This document shows, one piece after another, positions 8,855 through 17,912 of a stretch of DNA of 64,000 bases. Position 1 is the stretch's first letter. The number at the start of each line of letters is the position of its first letter. A program made the position numbers and the translations under genes. The stretch covers positions 489,194 through 553,193 of the forward strand of contig NZ_JAEUZA010000003.1 in the NCBI RefSeq assembly GCF_016798245.1, read 5' to 3'. This DNA comes from Alkalicoccobacillus gibsonii. Lineage in GTDB: Bacteria > Bacillota > Bacilli > Bacillales > Bacillaceae_D. Below the pieces are notes generated by a model. It was not told where the DNA came from, made no database searches, and saw only the letters and a list, made by a program, of their open reading frames with translations.

Positions 8855-9186
8855 ATGCAACACCCTTATTTCAATAAATTTGTATACGGACTGTGTGTTA
8901 AAAACTATGAGTGGTAGCAACGTATGCTGTTCGAAATCTGGGGACTGTCAAATTGAACGATCAATTTCATATGTAATATTCTAGTTCTCCTGAAAACGTA
9001 ATGCTATCCTCCTTTCATTTCATTATTCTTATATTTTTGAACACAAACCTTAATTCCCTTTTTAGGGATACTTGAAACATTTACAGTGTTCTCTTGTTAG
9101 CATTAGAGAGAACGAAAAAAGGTATACCATGTATCGGCATACCTTGTGAGACATATCTTACTTGCCTATCGTTACAAAAAGGGACA
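8855..9186. other. Intergenic stretch
   Basis: 332 bases between the RsbR-like gene and a small minus-strand gene. It should hold the promoter of the RsbR-like gene. A hairpin of AAGGTAT (9119-9125) and ATACCTT (9140-9146) is visible without a clear T-run. No convincing coding frame was found. Confidence 0.4.
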
Positions 9187-9360
9187 TTAATGAACACTAA
9201 CGTACGTAAGTAATTTACTATGGTTTATTAAGACTGTCTCTAAAAACTGAATATCTTTTTGTATTTCCACTTTTAAATTTTTGTCAATGGCGTATAAAAG
9301 GTCTACTTCCAGCCTCTTAATCTCTTCTGTAAAAAAGAGATCATCATTCTGATTAACCAA
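9187..9360 (-). CDS. Small NQNDD-motif protein, paralogue 1
   Basis: 57 codons starting at TTG 9360, six bases after AAGAGGTG. The product begins MVNQNDDLFFTEEIKRLEVD and continues with LLYAIDKNLKVEIQKDIQFL. It is clearly homologous to the 61-residue protein at 55010-55195 over its first 43 residues, which argues that both are real. Two amphipathic helices are predicted. Size and the first-helix pattern (EI..L....LYAI) are faintly like Spo0E-type phosphatases, but the SQELD signature is missing, so that relation is only a hypothesis. Confidence 0.7.
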   Translation of the reverse strand: MVNQNDDLFFTEEIKRLEVDLLYAIDKNLKVEIQKDIQFLETVLINHSKLLTYVSVH

Positions 9361-9544
9361 TTTTCACACCTCTTAAATAGAATTGTCTAAGGGTTTATTA
9401 CCCAAGAAGAATCCGTCTCAAACTAATCTCAAAGTAGCTAGAAGTGAATTTAAATAGTAAAAAAATCAACCAAAAGACAGTAGAATTGATATCCTTTTAT
9501 TAGCCAAATGGTCGTTTATAATCGAAAAAGTATCTTTATTTAAT

Positions 9545-10633
9545 TTAGATGAGAATATCGAGTATTTGATCTGATAGATTTTGAAGAGGTATCCCGTCAG
9601 TATTACATAACATAACAAGTCCAACATTTATCGTTGGTATCATAGCTGCAAAACTGCTGACTCCAGGGTATCCTCCAGCATGTTCGACGATGTTTAGATC
9701 GCGCACATTTTTAATTTTCCAACCTAGTCCGTAGCTTAATCCAGGCGCTCTTTGTGCAATCATAGAAAACATTTTATCTCTAGTTGAAAGACTAATGATC
9801 TTTTGCTCACTTCCCATTAATGCAATAAGATATTTTGCCATGTCATTTGTAGTAGAATAAATAAAGCCAACCGGTGCCCCTAAGCGATTAGTTGGAGCTG
9901 TTACGTTGATAAAACGATTATTATATAATGAATAGTATTCACTCATATTTTGTAGAGAAGCTGTTGAAGGGTTTATATGTGTATTAGTTAAGCCTAAGGG
10001 TATTATGATCTTATCTAGTACATAATCTTCCCAACTTAAACCGCTTACTTTTTCTACTATATCAGCTAAAATGGCATATGCATCAGTACAATATTGCCAC
10101 CCTTCACCAGGTTTATAATCTAATGTTATATTGGAGAAATACCTTGTAATATCCTCTCTAGTCTTTATTTTACTTATCGTTACTTCAAAGGTAGGGAACT
10201 GTTCAAAGATAAAGTGATATTCAACATGCTTCTTTGCATATTGTAACAAGTTATTATCTAATAATGACACAAGCCATATATTATCTGGGAATCCTGCTGT
10301 ATGGCTTAGTATTTGTTTGGAGGTAATTTTGACATACTCACCACTTTTTGCTTTAAAATAAGGCAAGTACTCAATAACAGGTGTATCTAAGTTGAAATCG
10401 TTATTTTCTTCTAAATGCAACATGGCAAGTGCGGTAAAACTTTTTGATAGGCTCATGATCGAACTTATTGTATCTTGTTTCATAGGTTTTTTTAAATCAA
10501 TGTTTGAGACACCATACTCATAAGTGAAATTACTTTTGCAGTCAGATACTATTTGTAAGCTAAGCCCAGGTAACTTGTTATCAAGTATAAAGTTATTAAT
10601 TATTTCTTCTATTTTATGTGATAACTCATTCAT
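9545..10633 (-). CDS. Serine hydrolase of the beta-lactamase class C fold
   Basis: 362 residues, no obvious signal peptide, so probably cytoplasmic. Active-site motifs: SLSK near residue 62 (nucleophile Ser and general-base Lys), the Tyr motif in YCTDAYAILADIV, and HAGGYPG near 317 in place of the KTG triad. This set is typical of EstB-like esterases and D-aminopeptidase relatives rather than true beta-lactamases. AGGAGG lies eight bases before the ATG. Single gene; substrate unknown. Confidence 0.85.
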   Translation of the reverse strand: MNELSHKIEEIINNFILDNKLPGLSLQIVSDCKSNFTYEYGVSNIDLKKPMKQDTISSIMSLSKSFTALAMLHLEENNDFNLDTPVIEYLPYFKAKSGEYVKITSKQILSHTAGFPDNIWLVSLLDNNLLQYAKKHVEYHFIFEQFPTFEVTISKIKTREDITRYFSNITLDYKPGEGWQYCTDAYAILADIVEKVSGLSWEDYVLDKIIIPLGLTNTHINPSTASLQNMSEYYSLYNNRFINVTAPTNRLGAPVGFIYSTTNDMAKYLIALMGSEQKIISLSTRDKMFSMIAQRAPGLSYGLGWKIKNVRDLNIVEHAGGYPGVSSFAAMIPTINVGLVMLCNTDGIPLQNLSDQILDILI

Positions 10634-10765
10634 AGAATGAACCTCCTAATTTTCCTGCCTATAATGAAAAGTCTTAACACATTAAAAGAATTCAGTTTAA
10701 TTAGAATGTTAATACTTTCTAAAGATTAATCCAAGGTTTTGACAGAATCAAAAGTCTAAAATAAT

Positions 10766-10793
10766 AAAGCCCTCAATTATAATGAGAGCTTTT
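10766..10793 (-). terminator. Terminator of RDD gene
   Basis: Nine-base stem (with one G-U on the minus strand) formed by AAGCCCTCA and TGAGAGCTT; T-rich on the minus strand after the stem. Lies just beyond the RDD gene's 3' end. Confidence 0.6.
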
Positions 10794-10798
10794 CATGT

Positions 10799-11209
10799 TT
10801 ATTTAATTCTATATACTACACGAGTACCACAAATGAGGTCGTGTAAAGCTTTCTTATCCTTAGTAAAACCAGCCATGATATAGCCGACCATAAAGGTAAA
10901 TGTAGAGATTATGTAAGCGAAGTAGCGACCAATGGATCTGCCAATCCCAATTTGTTTGTTATCAAGAGTAAGTACTTGAATACCTAATATTAGTTTTCCT
11001 GGAGATGCCTTAAGTTTGCTTGCAGTAAAGATGACGATAAATATTATAGAATAAATAAACATAAAAATATCTAAAGCTGTGGAATCCTCAAAATCAATTG
11101 ATGGAGCTTCGAATACGATCATCACTAGTAGCCCAATTCCTCCCATTATTAATCCATCAATAATTGCAGCCATAGCTCTAATCCAAAAGCCTGCAGGTTT
11201 GTAATTCAT
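10799..11209 (-). CDS. RDD family membrane protein
   Basis: 136 residues, three predicted membrane helices. The family's Arg and Asp residues appear in GFWIRAMAAIIDGLI, and the second signature in SPGKLILGIQVLT. RDD proteins are small integral membrane proteins of mostly unknown role; some in halophiles act in Na+(Li+)/H+ exchange. GAGGAGAG precedes the ATG. It is divergent from a lipoprotein gene at 11317. Confidence 0.85.
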   Translation of the reverse strand: MNYKPAGFWIRAMAAIIDGLIMGGIGLLVMIVFEAPSIDFEDSTALDIFMFIYSIIFIVIFTASKLKASPGKLILGIQVLTLDNKQIGIGRSIGRYFAYIISTFTFMVGYIMAGFTKDKKALHDLICGTRVVYRIK

Positions 11210-11316
11210 GATGTGTTCTCTCCTCGATTTATGTAATAGATTTCATTGTATATTTTACCATAATATACACTTATTAAGAATAATAAATAACAATACAAAA
11301 GTCAGGGGGGAGTTAA

Positions 11317-11877
11317 GTGCGGCGATGTATATCTGTTTTAATCGTGTTATTTGTAATGTCAGGTTGCGGGTTTGTTGGAAATACGAAATGCTCACCATCA
11401 TCAACGGGAATAGAAACTGAAAGAGAATGGTATTCCTTTAAGGATTCTGTGGAACAAGCTGATCTAATTGTTGAAGTAGAAATAGTAGAAAACTCCATTA
11501 TTAATGGGTATATGTGTAAAACGAAGCACACTGCAACGGTTCTTGAGAACTTTGGAGGAGAGTCAGAGCAAGAGATTACCTTTTTACAGGAAGGTGGTAA
11601 CGGTGCACTAGTAAATGGTAATGAAATCTTTCAGCCCGGTGATAGATATATATTAATGTTAAAGGAAACAGTGGGTGAGTCAGCTGCCCAATTTTGGATA
11701 CTTGGAGATGAGCTTAGTACTTATAAAGTAGATGGGCATTCACTTATAAGGAAGTATAGATATGAAGAATTGCAATCAATTGAAATAGATCATATGACTG
11801 ATTTAATAGAGGATGAAAATATGCAGATAGTTGATAGAGAAAAACTTATTGAAAAGGTAAAAGAAACTAGAGAATAG
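11317..11877 (+). CDS. Putative lipoprotein, paralogue A
   Basis: 186 residues. GTG 11317 follows GGGGGGAG; the signal peptide ends in the lipobox VMSGC. The mature part contains WYSFKDSVEQADLIVEVEIV, then a beta-rich module with ITFLQEGG and QPGDRYILMLKE. The lipoprotein at 33210-33776 has the same order (SDSVKQADLIAEVEI, CKTKHSAKVV, EEITFLQSG, GDTYLLFLRQ), so the two are paralogues. The module resembles secreted domains found in bacillary lipoproteins of unknown function. Extracellular face, membrane anchored. Confidence 0.75.
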   Translation: MRRCISVLIVLFVMSGCGFVGNTKCSPSSTGIETEREWYSFKDSVEQADLIVEVEIVENSIINGYMCKTKHTATVLENFGGESEQEITFLQEGGNGALVNGNEIFQPGDRYILMLKETVGESAAQFWILGDELSTYKVDGHSLIRKYRYEELQSIEIDHMTDLIEDENMQIVDREKLIEKVKETRE

Positions 11878-11888
11878 CTAAATTTATA

Positions 11889-12704
11889 TTATTCTCTATT
11901 TCTCATATTCTTCATAGCTAAGATAACGGTTAAGTTCATGTTCTCTTTAAATACACCTGTCTCGTCAATAGCAAGTAATTCTTCTGTTAAATGCTTTTCA
12001 AACATCGTTTTGTTCTCACCTAGAAATCTCTGTGCGCCATATGAAGTCGAATACAAATGGCCTATAATTGTTTCAATTGACCATATATGCTCATAAACAG
12101 GCAGTTGGTGTACTTCTAATTCAAACCTTGAATTAATAACAATATCTTGATGACTTAAAGTTGGATGTACGTAGGTTGAATTTCCTGCTCTTCTCTCATT
12201 CCCATACCACTCTCTCACCACTTCGCTTAGCTTCGTTTGCCAGGGCAATTGTTCTTCATTTGGGGAGTAATGATCGATGATAGCGACTCCTCCTTGATCT
12301 GGTAACATATCGTATAGGGTTTCGAGCGTCGCCTCTCTGTTCAGCCAATGAAATGCTTTTGCAATAGTGACAAACGTAAAACGATCATTAGCGCGAACCT
12401 GATAGTCTTCAAGTGTTTTATTTATAAACTTAACATTCTCCACCCTATACTCATTAGAAAGACGTTTTGCTTCAAGGAGCATCTCAGGATCCGTGTCTAT
12501 AGCAATAATTTCTTCAAACCAGTCAGTAAATCTAAACGTTAATTGTCCAGTCCCACATCCTAGATCAAGCATTCTTCCCTTGCCGTTCATTTTGAACTGA
12601 TCAATTAAGAACCGGATCAAGAAAGAAGGATAAATAGGTCTGTATTTAGAATAATATCTAGCAGTACCTTTGAACAAATCTTCTCCGTAATTAGCCATTA
12701 GCAT
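11889..12704 (-). CDS. Class I SAM-dependent methyltransferase
   Basis: 271 residues. SAM-binding motif I is MLDLGCGTGQLT (about residues 43-54), motif II acidic loop IIAIDTDPEML. The N-terminal GTARYYSKYRPIYP is typical of the bacterial small-molecule methyltransferase group. AAGGAG lies close to ATG 12704; ATG 12698 is an equally good start by spacing. Convergent with the lipoprotein gene at 11317. Acceptor unknown. Confidence 0.85.
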   Translation of the reverse strand: MLMANYGEDLFKGTARYYSKYRPIYPSFLIRFLIDQFKMNGKGRMLDLGCGTGQLTFRFTDWFEEIIAIDTDPEMLLEAKRLSNEYRVENVKFINKTLEDYQVRANDRFTFVTIAKAFHWLNREATLETLYDMLPDQGGVAIIDHYSPNEEQLPWQTKLSEVVREWYGNERRAGNSTYVHPTLSHQDIVINSRFELEVHQLPVYEHIWSIETIIGHLYSTSYGAQRFLGENKTMFEKHLTEELLAIDETGVFKENMNLTVILAMKNMRNRE

Positions 12705-12877
12705 AGTACTCCTTTGAAGAAATTATATTTTAGAATCTATTTACACAGGTAAATGCTAATAATAACATTTGAAGAAATGATTTTCACTTTTTTGTATACA
12801 CTCGATAATCTATTAATTACCTTAAGTTCCATTGTTATCTTTAATCAATTTATTAGACTTTAAAGGGGTATAAATAA

Positions 12878-13378
12878 TTGAAAAAAGTATTATTGGTAAT
12901 ATTTGTAGTTTTACTCTTTGGATGTTCTAAAGAAAAAATGGATTATCTTGATGAAACCAAAAGCACGAAGATCTCCTCATTTGATATTGAGAATACTTAT
13001 TTGAATTCTAGTTCAAATGACATTATTAAAAGTTTAGGTGATCCTGATTATATTGAAGAGGTAGAGTCCTCACCGGAAAAGTATTATATATATGGTCCTA
13101 AGGAGGATAAGAGTGATTTAGAAATAGGAGTGTCAAATGAGAAAATTAGCTGCTTCCTCCTTTTTACAAATGAATACGAATTTAATAATGATACTATAAT
13201 AAATCAATCAAAAGATGAAATTGTCAGCAGATATGGATCAAACTACTATTTAAGAGAAGATACAGGATCAAACATTCTAGGCTATTTTGATAAAGAAAAT
13301 AATTATAACTTAGAATTTTATTTAAATGCTGAAGACAATGTTACTCACCTCATACTAGAGATATATGAAGACCAGTAG
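12878..13378 (+). CDS. Putative lipoprotein
   Basis: 166 residues starting at TTG, with AAAGGGG nine bases before. The signal peptide ends in the lipobox LLFGC. Two internal stretches look alike: SNDIIKSLGDPDYIEE and KDEIVSRYGSNYYLRE, each followed by strands, reminiscent of tandem BamE/SmpA-like (PepSY-like) modules. No family can be named. Followed by a gap and a convergent Maa gene. Confidence 0.65.
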   Translation: MKKVLLVIFVVLLFGCSKEKMDYLDETKSTKISSFDIENTYLNSSSNDIIKSLGDPDYIEEVESSPEKYYIYGPKEDKSDLEIGVSNEKISCFLLFTNEYEFNNDTIINQSKDEIVSRYGSNYYLREDTGSNILGYFDKENNYNLEFYLNAEDNVTHLILEIYEDQ

Positions 13379-13498
13379 AGAATCAGATATAGAATATAAG
13401 ATCAGTATGAGTTTTGATAATAGACATAGTTGTAAGGCTAACTCAATAAGAGACCATACATATCTCTTTGGTCAATCCTTTACACCTAGTAGGTGAAT

Positions 13499-14056
13499 TC
13501 AAACACTTTTAATAACTCTACAAGGATTCCCAGCTGCTATAACATTAGAAGGAATATCTTTAGTTACGACACTACCTCCACCTATCACCGTATTATCTCC
13601 TATAGTTACTCCAGGCATGACACAAACATTTCCTCCGATCCACACGTTATTACCGACCGTTATTGGATATGCGTATTCTAAGCCTTTATTTCTTTCAGTC
13701 GCATCAATCGGATGGCCGGCTGTATAAAAAGCACAGTTCGGAGCTACAAAGACATTATCCCCAAAAGTCACTTTTGCACAATCAAGAATAATTAGATTGT
13801 GGTTTGAAAAAAAGTTCTCCCCCAGTTCAATATTGTATCCATAGTCACAATTAAAAGTAGGTAGGATTTCAAAAGTGGATCCCGTTTTGCCAAATAAGCT
13901 CTTGAGAATGTCATGAGATTTGTCTGCTTCATCGGGTGGTAGTTGGTTAAATGCAAAGCATTGGCTTTTAGCATATTTACGCTCTTGGATTAGATCGCTA
14001 TCTCCGTTTGCATCATACATTTTTCCTTGTAACATTTTTTCCTTTTCAGTTAACAT
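13499..14056 (-). CDS. maa: Maltose O-acetyltransferase family protein
   Basis: 185 residues: N-terminal Mac domain (EKEKMLQGKMYDANGD) then a left-handed beta helix of hexapeptide repeats (ITVGNNVWIGGNVCVMPGVT). The catalytic His is in FYTAGHP. Such enzymes transfer acetyl from acetyl-CoA to the 6-OH of maltose, glucose or related sugars. ATG 14056 is chosen because AAGGAG is eight bases before it; ATG 14062 would be only two bases away. Single gene. Confidence 0.88.
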   Translation of the reverse strand: MLTEKEKMLQGKMYDANGDSDLIQERKYAKSQCFAFNQLPPDEADKSHDILKSLFGKTGSTFEILPTFNCDYGYNIELGENFFSNHNLIILDCAKVTFGDNVFVAPNCAFYTAGHPIDATERNKGLEYAYPITVGNNVWIGGNVCVMPGVTIGDNTVIGGGSVVTKDIPSNVIAAGNPCRVIKSV

Positions 14057-14196
14057 GTCCATATCTCCTTATTGAATATTGAATAGAGTTGAAACTTTTA
14101 AGGTACATATGTGTATGATATCATACTTGTATATACAAGTTGAAATTAGAGTAATTATTGTTCCTGTATTAAAACAATAATGGGAGGTTCCTGGTT

Positions 14197-14829
14197 ATGA
14201 GCGATACTATTATTTTGATGGAGAAGTTTCACAATGAGGAAATGGATAAGAATCTAAGATGGTTTTCCGAACCTAAAGACTGGAAGATTAATTCAAAAGA
14301 ATCGCAGTTAACGATTAAGCCTGATAAACAAACAGATTTTTGGCAGCAAACCCATTACGGTTTTCAAGTGGATAACGGGCATTTCTTATATGATCAAGTT
14401 GAAGGTGATTTTAGGTTAACAACGAAGGTGAATTCTAAACCAATGCACAGATATGATCAAGCTGGTTTAATGGTTAGATTTTCATCTGATTCTTGGATAA
14501 AAACATCTTTAGAATTCATACCTGATGGAAAGAGTAAACTAGGAGCAGTGGTTACCAATGCTGGATATTCAGATTGGTCTAGCCAGGAGATTGACGAGGT
14601 TCCAGATTCACTACATTTCCGAATATCTAGAAAAAAGACTACGTATTACGTCGATTTTTCATTAGACGGTACGAATTGGAGTCAGATACGTATGTCTCAC
14701 TTATTTACAAAAACGGATTCCATGAATGTAGGTATTTATGCTTGCAGTCCACAAGAAAGCGGATATGAAGTCGATTTTGATTTTATGAAAATTGAAAGAA
14801 TAAACAAAGATACAGAAGTGTATGGATAA
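14197..14829 (+). CDS. DUF1349 concanavalin-like protein
   Basis: 210 residues, all-beta jelly roll of the DUF1349 family (LamG/concanavalin-like). Recognisable segments: FWQQTHYGFQVDNGH, the YDQAGLMVRF strand, and LHFRISRKKTTYYVDFSLDG. These small cytoplasmic proteins are thought to bind or act on carbohydrates but lack a proven activity. GGGAGG precedes the ATG. A hairpin terminator follows at 14872. Confidence 0.8.
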   Translation: MSDTIILMEKFHNEEMDKNLRWFSEPKDWKINSKESQLTIKPDKQTDFWQQTHYGFQVDNGHFLYDQVEGDFRLTTKVNSKPMHRYDQAGLMVRFSSDSWIKTSLEFIPDGKSKLGAVVTNAGYSDWSSQEIDEVPDSLHFRISRKKTTYYVDFSLDGTNWSQIRMSHLFTKTDSMNVGIYACSPQESGYEVDFDFMKIERINKDTEVYG

Positions 14830-14871
14830 AAAAAATGGATATTCAACACTATTTGTTCACCGCGTGACTTG

Positions 14872-14905
14872 AGCACTGAGGCTTTAAGAGCTTAGGTGCT
14901 TTTTG
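14872..14905 (+). terminator. Terminator after DUF1349 gene
   Basis: AGCACTGAGGCT pairs with AGCTTAGGTGCT (with G-U pairs), followed by TTTTT. One of the window's terminators with a CCAAGGCT-like arm. Confidence 0.65.
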
Positions 14906-15028
14906 TTGTGTTCAACACCATTTAGTAGAAACATCATTGAATCTATCTGGCTGATGATATAATGGGAGGAAATAACCAAATATTGTTTAATTTTATTTTG
15001 AAATAACATGGTAACGGAGGAAGAATCG

Positions 15029-15508
15029 ATGAATACGATTGACTTAATAATTTTGAATTTTGAAGAAGTTAGAAGACGAAGCATCAAATTGTGGAATGCC
15101 ATTCCATTAGAATATGTTGATTGGAAACCGGATGAAGGAGCAATGACTTGTGCAGAAATGGTCGTACATGTGTTAGAAAGTGAACACATCTATCATCAAA
15201 TTCTTTTAGCTAAAGGAACTGCTAACTTTTCTGGAGAATTCAGCACTCCATTTACTAGTAAGCCATTTAAGTCTATTGAAGAAGAATTAGAATTTGCAAA
15301 GCCATATCGGGAGAACTTTATACAGTACATAAAAGAACTAAGTCCAAAAGATTTGGATGAGATAAAAATAGATCGAAGTGATGCAGGATACATTCGAACG
15401 TTAGGTGATATGCTTTTGCGAATTGCATATCATGAGTCTGTACACACAGGTCAATTATTAGATTATATGCGAACAATGAATGTTGATCGGCCAAGGCTTT
15501 GGGATTAA
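15029..15508 (+). CDS. DinB family protein
   Basis: 159 residues, four-helix DinB fold. Candidate metal-binding histidines are in VVHVLESEHIYHQ and HESVHTGQLLDYM. In Bacillaceae this fold includes bacillithiol S-transferases and other thiol-dependent enzymes that act on electrophiles. The start is ATG 15029 behind GGAGGAAG; an upstream ATG at 15008 contains the ribosome site. Followed 48 bases later by a methyltransferase gene in the same direction. Confidence 0.85.
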   Translation: MNTIDLIILNFEEVRRRSIKLWNAIPLEYVDWKPDEGAMTCAEMVVHVLESEHIYHQILLAKGTANFSGEFSTPFTSKPFKSIEEELEFAKPYRENFIQYIKELSPKDLDEIKIDRSDAGYIRTLGDMLLRIAYHESVHTGQLLDYMRTMNVDRPRLWD

Positions 15509-15556
15509 TGAAAGAAGAGTGGCTTTCTATACGTAAAGTTTGAAAGGGTCGATACA

Positions 15557-16294
15557 ATGAGTGATTTTTATGGAGAACTTTGCACGAAGATGTACGAAAA
15601 GGAGAAGTCTTTAGCGGATGAGAAAGAACTTGAGTTTTATCTTTCATTTGTTAAAAATCAAGAAATGAAAGTACTAGAACCTATGTGTGGAAATGGTAGA
15701 ATGTTAATTCCTTTTTTGCAAAAGGGAATTAATATTGAGGGGTTTGATATATCGGAAGAGATGCTTAAGGTATGTAAAGAAAAAGGTGAAACCTTAAAGT
15801 TAAATCCAAATGTCTATAAAAAAGGAATTGAAGAATTTGAAACTGAAAAACGATATGATCTGATTCTCATCCCTTTTGGATCTTTTTCGCTTCTCCCTGA
15901 TCCTATAGTCAATAAGAGTCTTCAGAATTTAAAAAGAGTTTTAAGCAGTAAGGGGAAGCTGCTATTAACTATTATGGAGAAAGGAAAAGAGATCGAAGAA
16001 GTCTTAGATTGGAAAGAAACGAATAGAATCACCTTTACGGATGAAACAATCGTTGAATACAAAAAAGTTACTTTTAATGAACATACGGATATGGTAGAGA
16101 CTGAATTAAAGTATCAATCCATTCAAAACAATACGGTTCAGAGGTCAGAAATCATGAATTTTCCGATTAAGCTTTATGACTTTAAAGAGTTTGAGAAGAC
16201 ATTAAAAGCAAATGGTTTTAAAGATATTTTTATTCATGAAGTGGAGAATGGGTACGGGGGTGGGAGTTCCTTTCAAGTGTTTGAATGTTCATGA
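15557..16294 (+). CDS. Class I SAM-dependent methyltransferase
   Basis: 245 residues. Motif I is VLEPMCGNGRMLIPF (about residues 38-52) and the acidic loop is IEGFDISEEML. The motif has Pro-Met-Cys in place of the common Asp-x-Gly, as in several bacillary small-molecule methyltransferases. AAGGGTCG precedes the ATG. Likely cotranscribed with the DinB gene. Acceptor unknown. Confidence 0.82.
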   Translation: MSDFYGELCTKMYEKEKSLADEKELEFYLSFVKNQEMKVLEPMCGNGRMLIPFLQKGINIEGFDISEEMLKVCKEKGETLKLNPNVYKKGIEEFETEKRYDLILIPFGSFSLLPDPIVNKSLQNLKRVLSSKGKLLLTIMEKGKEIEEVLDWKETNRITFTDETIVEYKKVTFNEHTDMVETELKYQSIQNNTVQRSEIMNFPIKLYDFKEFEKTLKANGFKDIFIHEVENGYGGGSSFQVFECS

Positions 16295-16316
16295 ATTCAT
16301 ATCAACTGATTTATAG

Positions 16317-16490
16317 GGATGGGGCTCTTGGCTCTTTAACAGGAAACATGTAGGCCTCTTTTATCATAAGAGTAATGTCATAGCAAAAACGTTATACGCA
16401 TCAATGGGATTTGTAGATACAGGAATTATTCAGAATTATTCGATGCATGCGATGAAGAACCTTACGTATGGAGGATATTCAGATGACTAG
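16317..16490 (+). pseudogene. Remnant of a GNAT acetyltransferase 3' end
   Basis: An open stretch without a start codon that encodes YHKSNVIAKTLYASMGFVDT before the stop at 16488. This matches the end of GNAT domains (A-x-x-L-Y-x-S-x-G-F). The rest of the domain is missing; no acetyl-CoA loop is found upstream. The APH start at 16483 overlaps its stop codon, so the APH gene was probably once translationally coupled to this gene. Confidence 0.65.
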
Positions 16491-17283
16491 TGAAAAGGAT
16501 GAAATATTAGCGGGTGGAAATGTATCAAATGTTTATCGTTCTGGTAGTACCGTACGACGAAATCAAAATCAGGATAGCAGTAAAATTCATAAACTATTAC
16601 TCCATTTAGATAAAAAGAATTTTAATTATGCCCCAAAATTTATAGGAATTGATGAGCAGGGGAGAGAGGTATTAAGTTATATCGAGGGTGAAGCGGGGAA
16701 TGATCCAGTAAAAGAGTATATGCGGTCTAACCTAGTTTTAAAAGACATTGCAAGCATGCTCCGGTTTTATCATGATTCCGTTTGTGATTTTGATTTATTA
16801 AATGAATGGGAGCCTATGATCAATACACCGGGATTGAAAGAGGTCATTTGCCATAATGATTTTGCGTTGTACAATATTGTATTCCAAAAAGAAAGACCTG
16901 TAGGCATGATAGATTTCGATGTAGCTGCGCCTGGTCCAAGGCTTTGGGATATCGCTTATACTCTATATACATGCGTCCCACTAAGTAGAGTCACTTATAA
17001 CGAAAAAGGTGACCCCACCTATTATAATCACTCAATAGATGCTCCTAAAAGAAAAGAAAAAGTGGGGATCTTTTTTGAAGCGTATGGGCTTCAAGGACTT
17101 GAAAAAGGTTTATTTGAAATGGTCATCCTTAGAATCGAAGGGTTATGTCGCTATATTGTTGAAAAAGCCAATCAAGGAGAAATGGCTTTTCAGAACATGA
17201 TAAAAGAAGGGCATCTTGAGCACTATAGGAAAGATGTTGAATTCTTACGTAATCACGGAAAAGAATTTCTTCTAGAAGACTAA
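16483..17283 (+). CDS. APH-type phosphotransferase
   Basis: 266 residues. Catalytic loop HNDFALYN near residues 123-130 and metal-binding Asp in MIDFDVA near 142; Lys-containing glycine loop at the N-terminus is short (AGGNVSNVYRSG), so the N-lobe is reduced compared with typical aminoglycoside kinases. ATG 16483 has GGAGGA about eight bases before. Overlaps the stop of a GNAT remnant. Substrate unknown; bacillary genes of this group are often named only APH family. Confidence 0.82.
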   Translation: MTSEKDEILAGGNVSNVYRSGSTVRRNQNQDSSKIHKLLLHLDKKNFNYAPKFIGIDEQGREVLSYIEGEAGNDPVKEYMRSNLVLKDIASMLRFYHDSVCDFDLLNEWEPMINTPGLKEVICHNDFALYNIVFQKERPVGMIDFDVAAPGPRLWDIAYTLYTCVPLSRVTYNEKGDPTYYNHSIDAPKRKEKVGIFFEAYGLQGLEKGLFEMVILRIEGLCRYIVEKANQGEMAFQNMIKEGHLEHYRKDVEFLRNHGKEFLLED

Positions 17284-17323
17284 TCTTACTTCATAAAAAT
17301 CATTAGACTTATAAATAACTATC

Positions 17324-17797
17324 CTATACCATCCTCCTCACACCGTTAACTAGCATAGAGCTTAAAATTGTGAATGATAAAAAGACAAACCACGTATTTA
17401 TATTAAAATATTGATTATTTAATTGCTTGCTAAAACCAACTGTAATCATGTGGATATACTCTATGTCATGGACTCCCATAAAATCGAAGTATTCGTTTGT
17501 TAGCATATCTCTGTAATCGTCTAACTTACTAAATTGATACATAATCCCAAAACATATATGTGAGATTAAGAAGAGTAGGAGTATGTTCATTTGTGCCTTT
17601 TTAATCTCTATATGCCTTAAAAGCATCGATAGTATCCAGACAATACTAACTGTAATTGGTATTAAAATGAACACAAATACAATGGCGATATTTCCATTTC
17701 CAGCGCTAAATGGTGGTTTTGAACTAGCTGTTAGATTACACAGAAGAAAGATTCCAGCAGTTAAAGAATATAAGATTGCTAGTATTAGCTTACTCAT
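17324..17797 (-). CDS. Multi-pass membrane protein of unknown function
   Basis: 157 residues with four predicted membrane helices (about 4-22, 36-60, 68-90 and 135-155). A 40-residue hydrophilic loop with YRDMLTNEYFDFMGV lies between helices 3 and 4. No family recognised. GGGAGG precedes the ATG. Convergent with the APH gene, divergent from the LysE gene. Confidence 0.65.
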   Translation of the reverse strand: MSKLILAILYSLTAGIFLLCNLTASSKPPFSAGNGNIAIVFVFILIPITVSIVWILSMLLRHIEIKKAQMNILLLFLISHICFGIMYQFSKLDDYRDMLTNEYFDFMGVHDIEYIHMITVGFSKQLNNQYFNINTWFVFLSFTILSSMLVNGVRRMV

Positions 17798-17912
17798 AAG
17801 TACCTCCCAATATAGGATTTAAGCTTGGGCCTTGTTATGCAATAGTGTACTATCAGAATCAAACTCCTAGATGTATAGTGTAAAAACATTGACATCAAGG
17901 AGTGAGAACAAA

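Noticed and set aside
15318-15647. 109-codon minus-strand frame across DinB and methyltransferase genes
   Set aside because: Spans two supported plus-strand genes and has no ribosome site.
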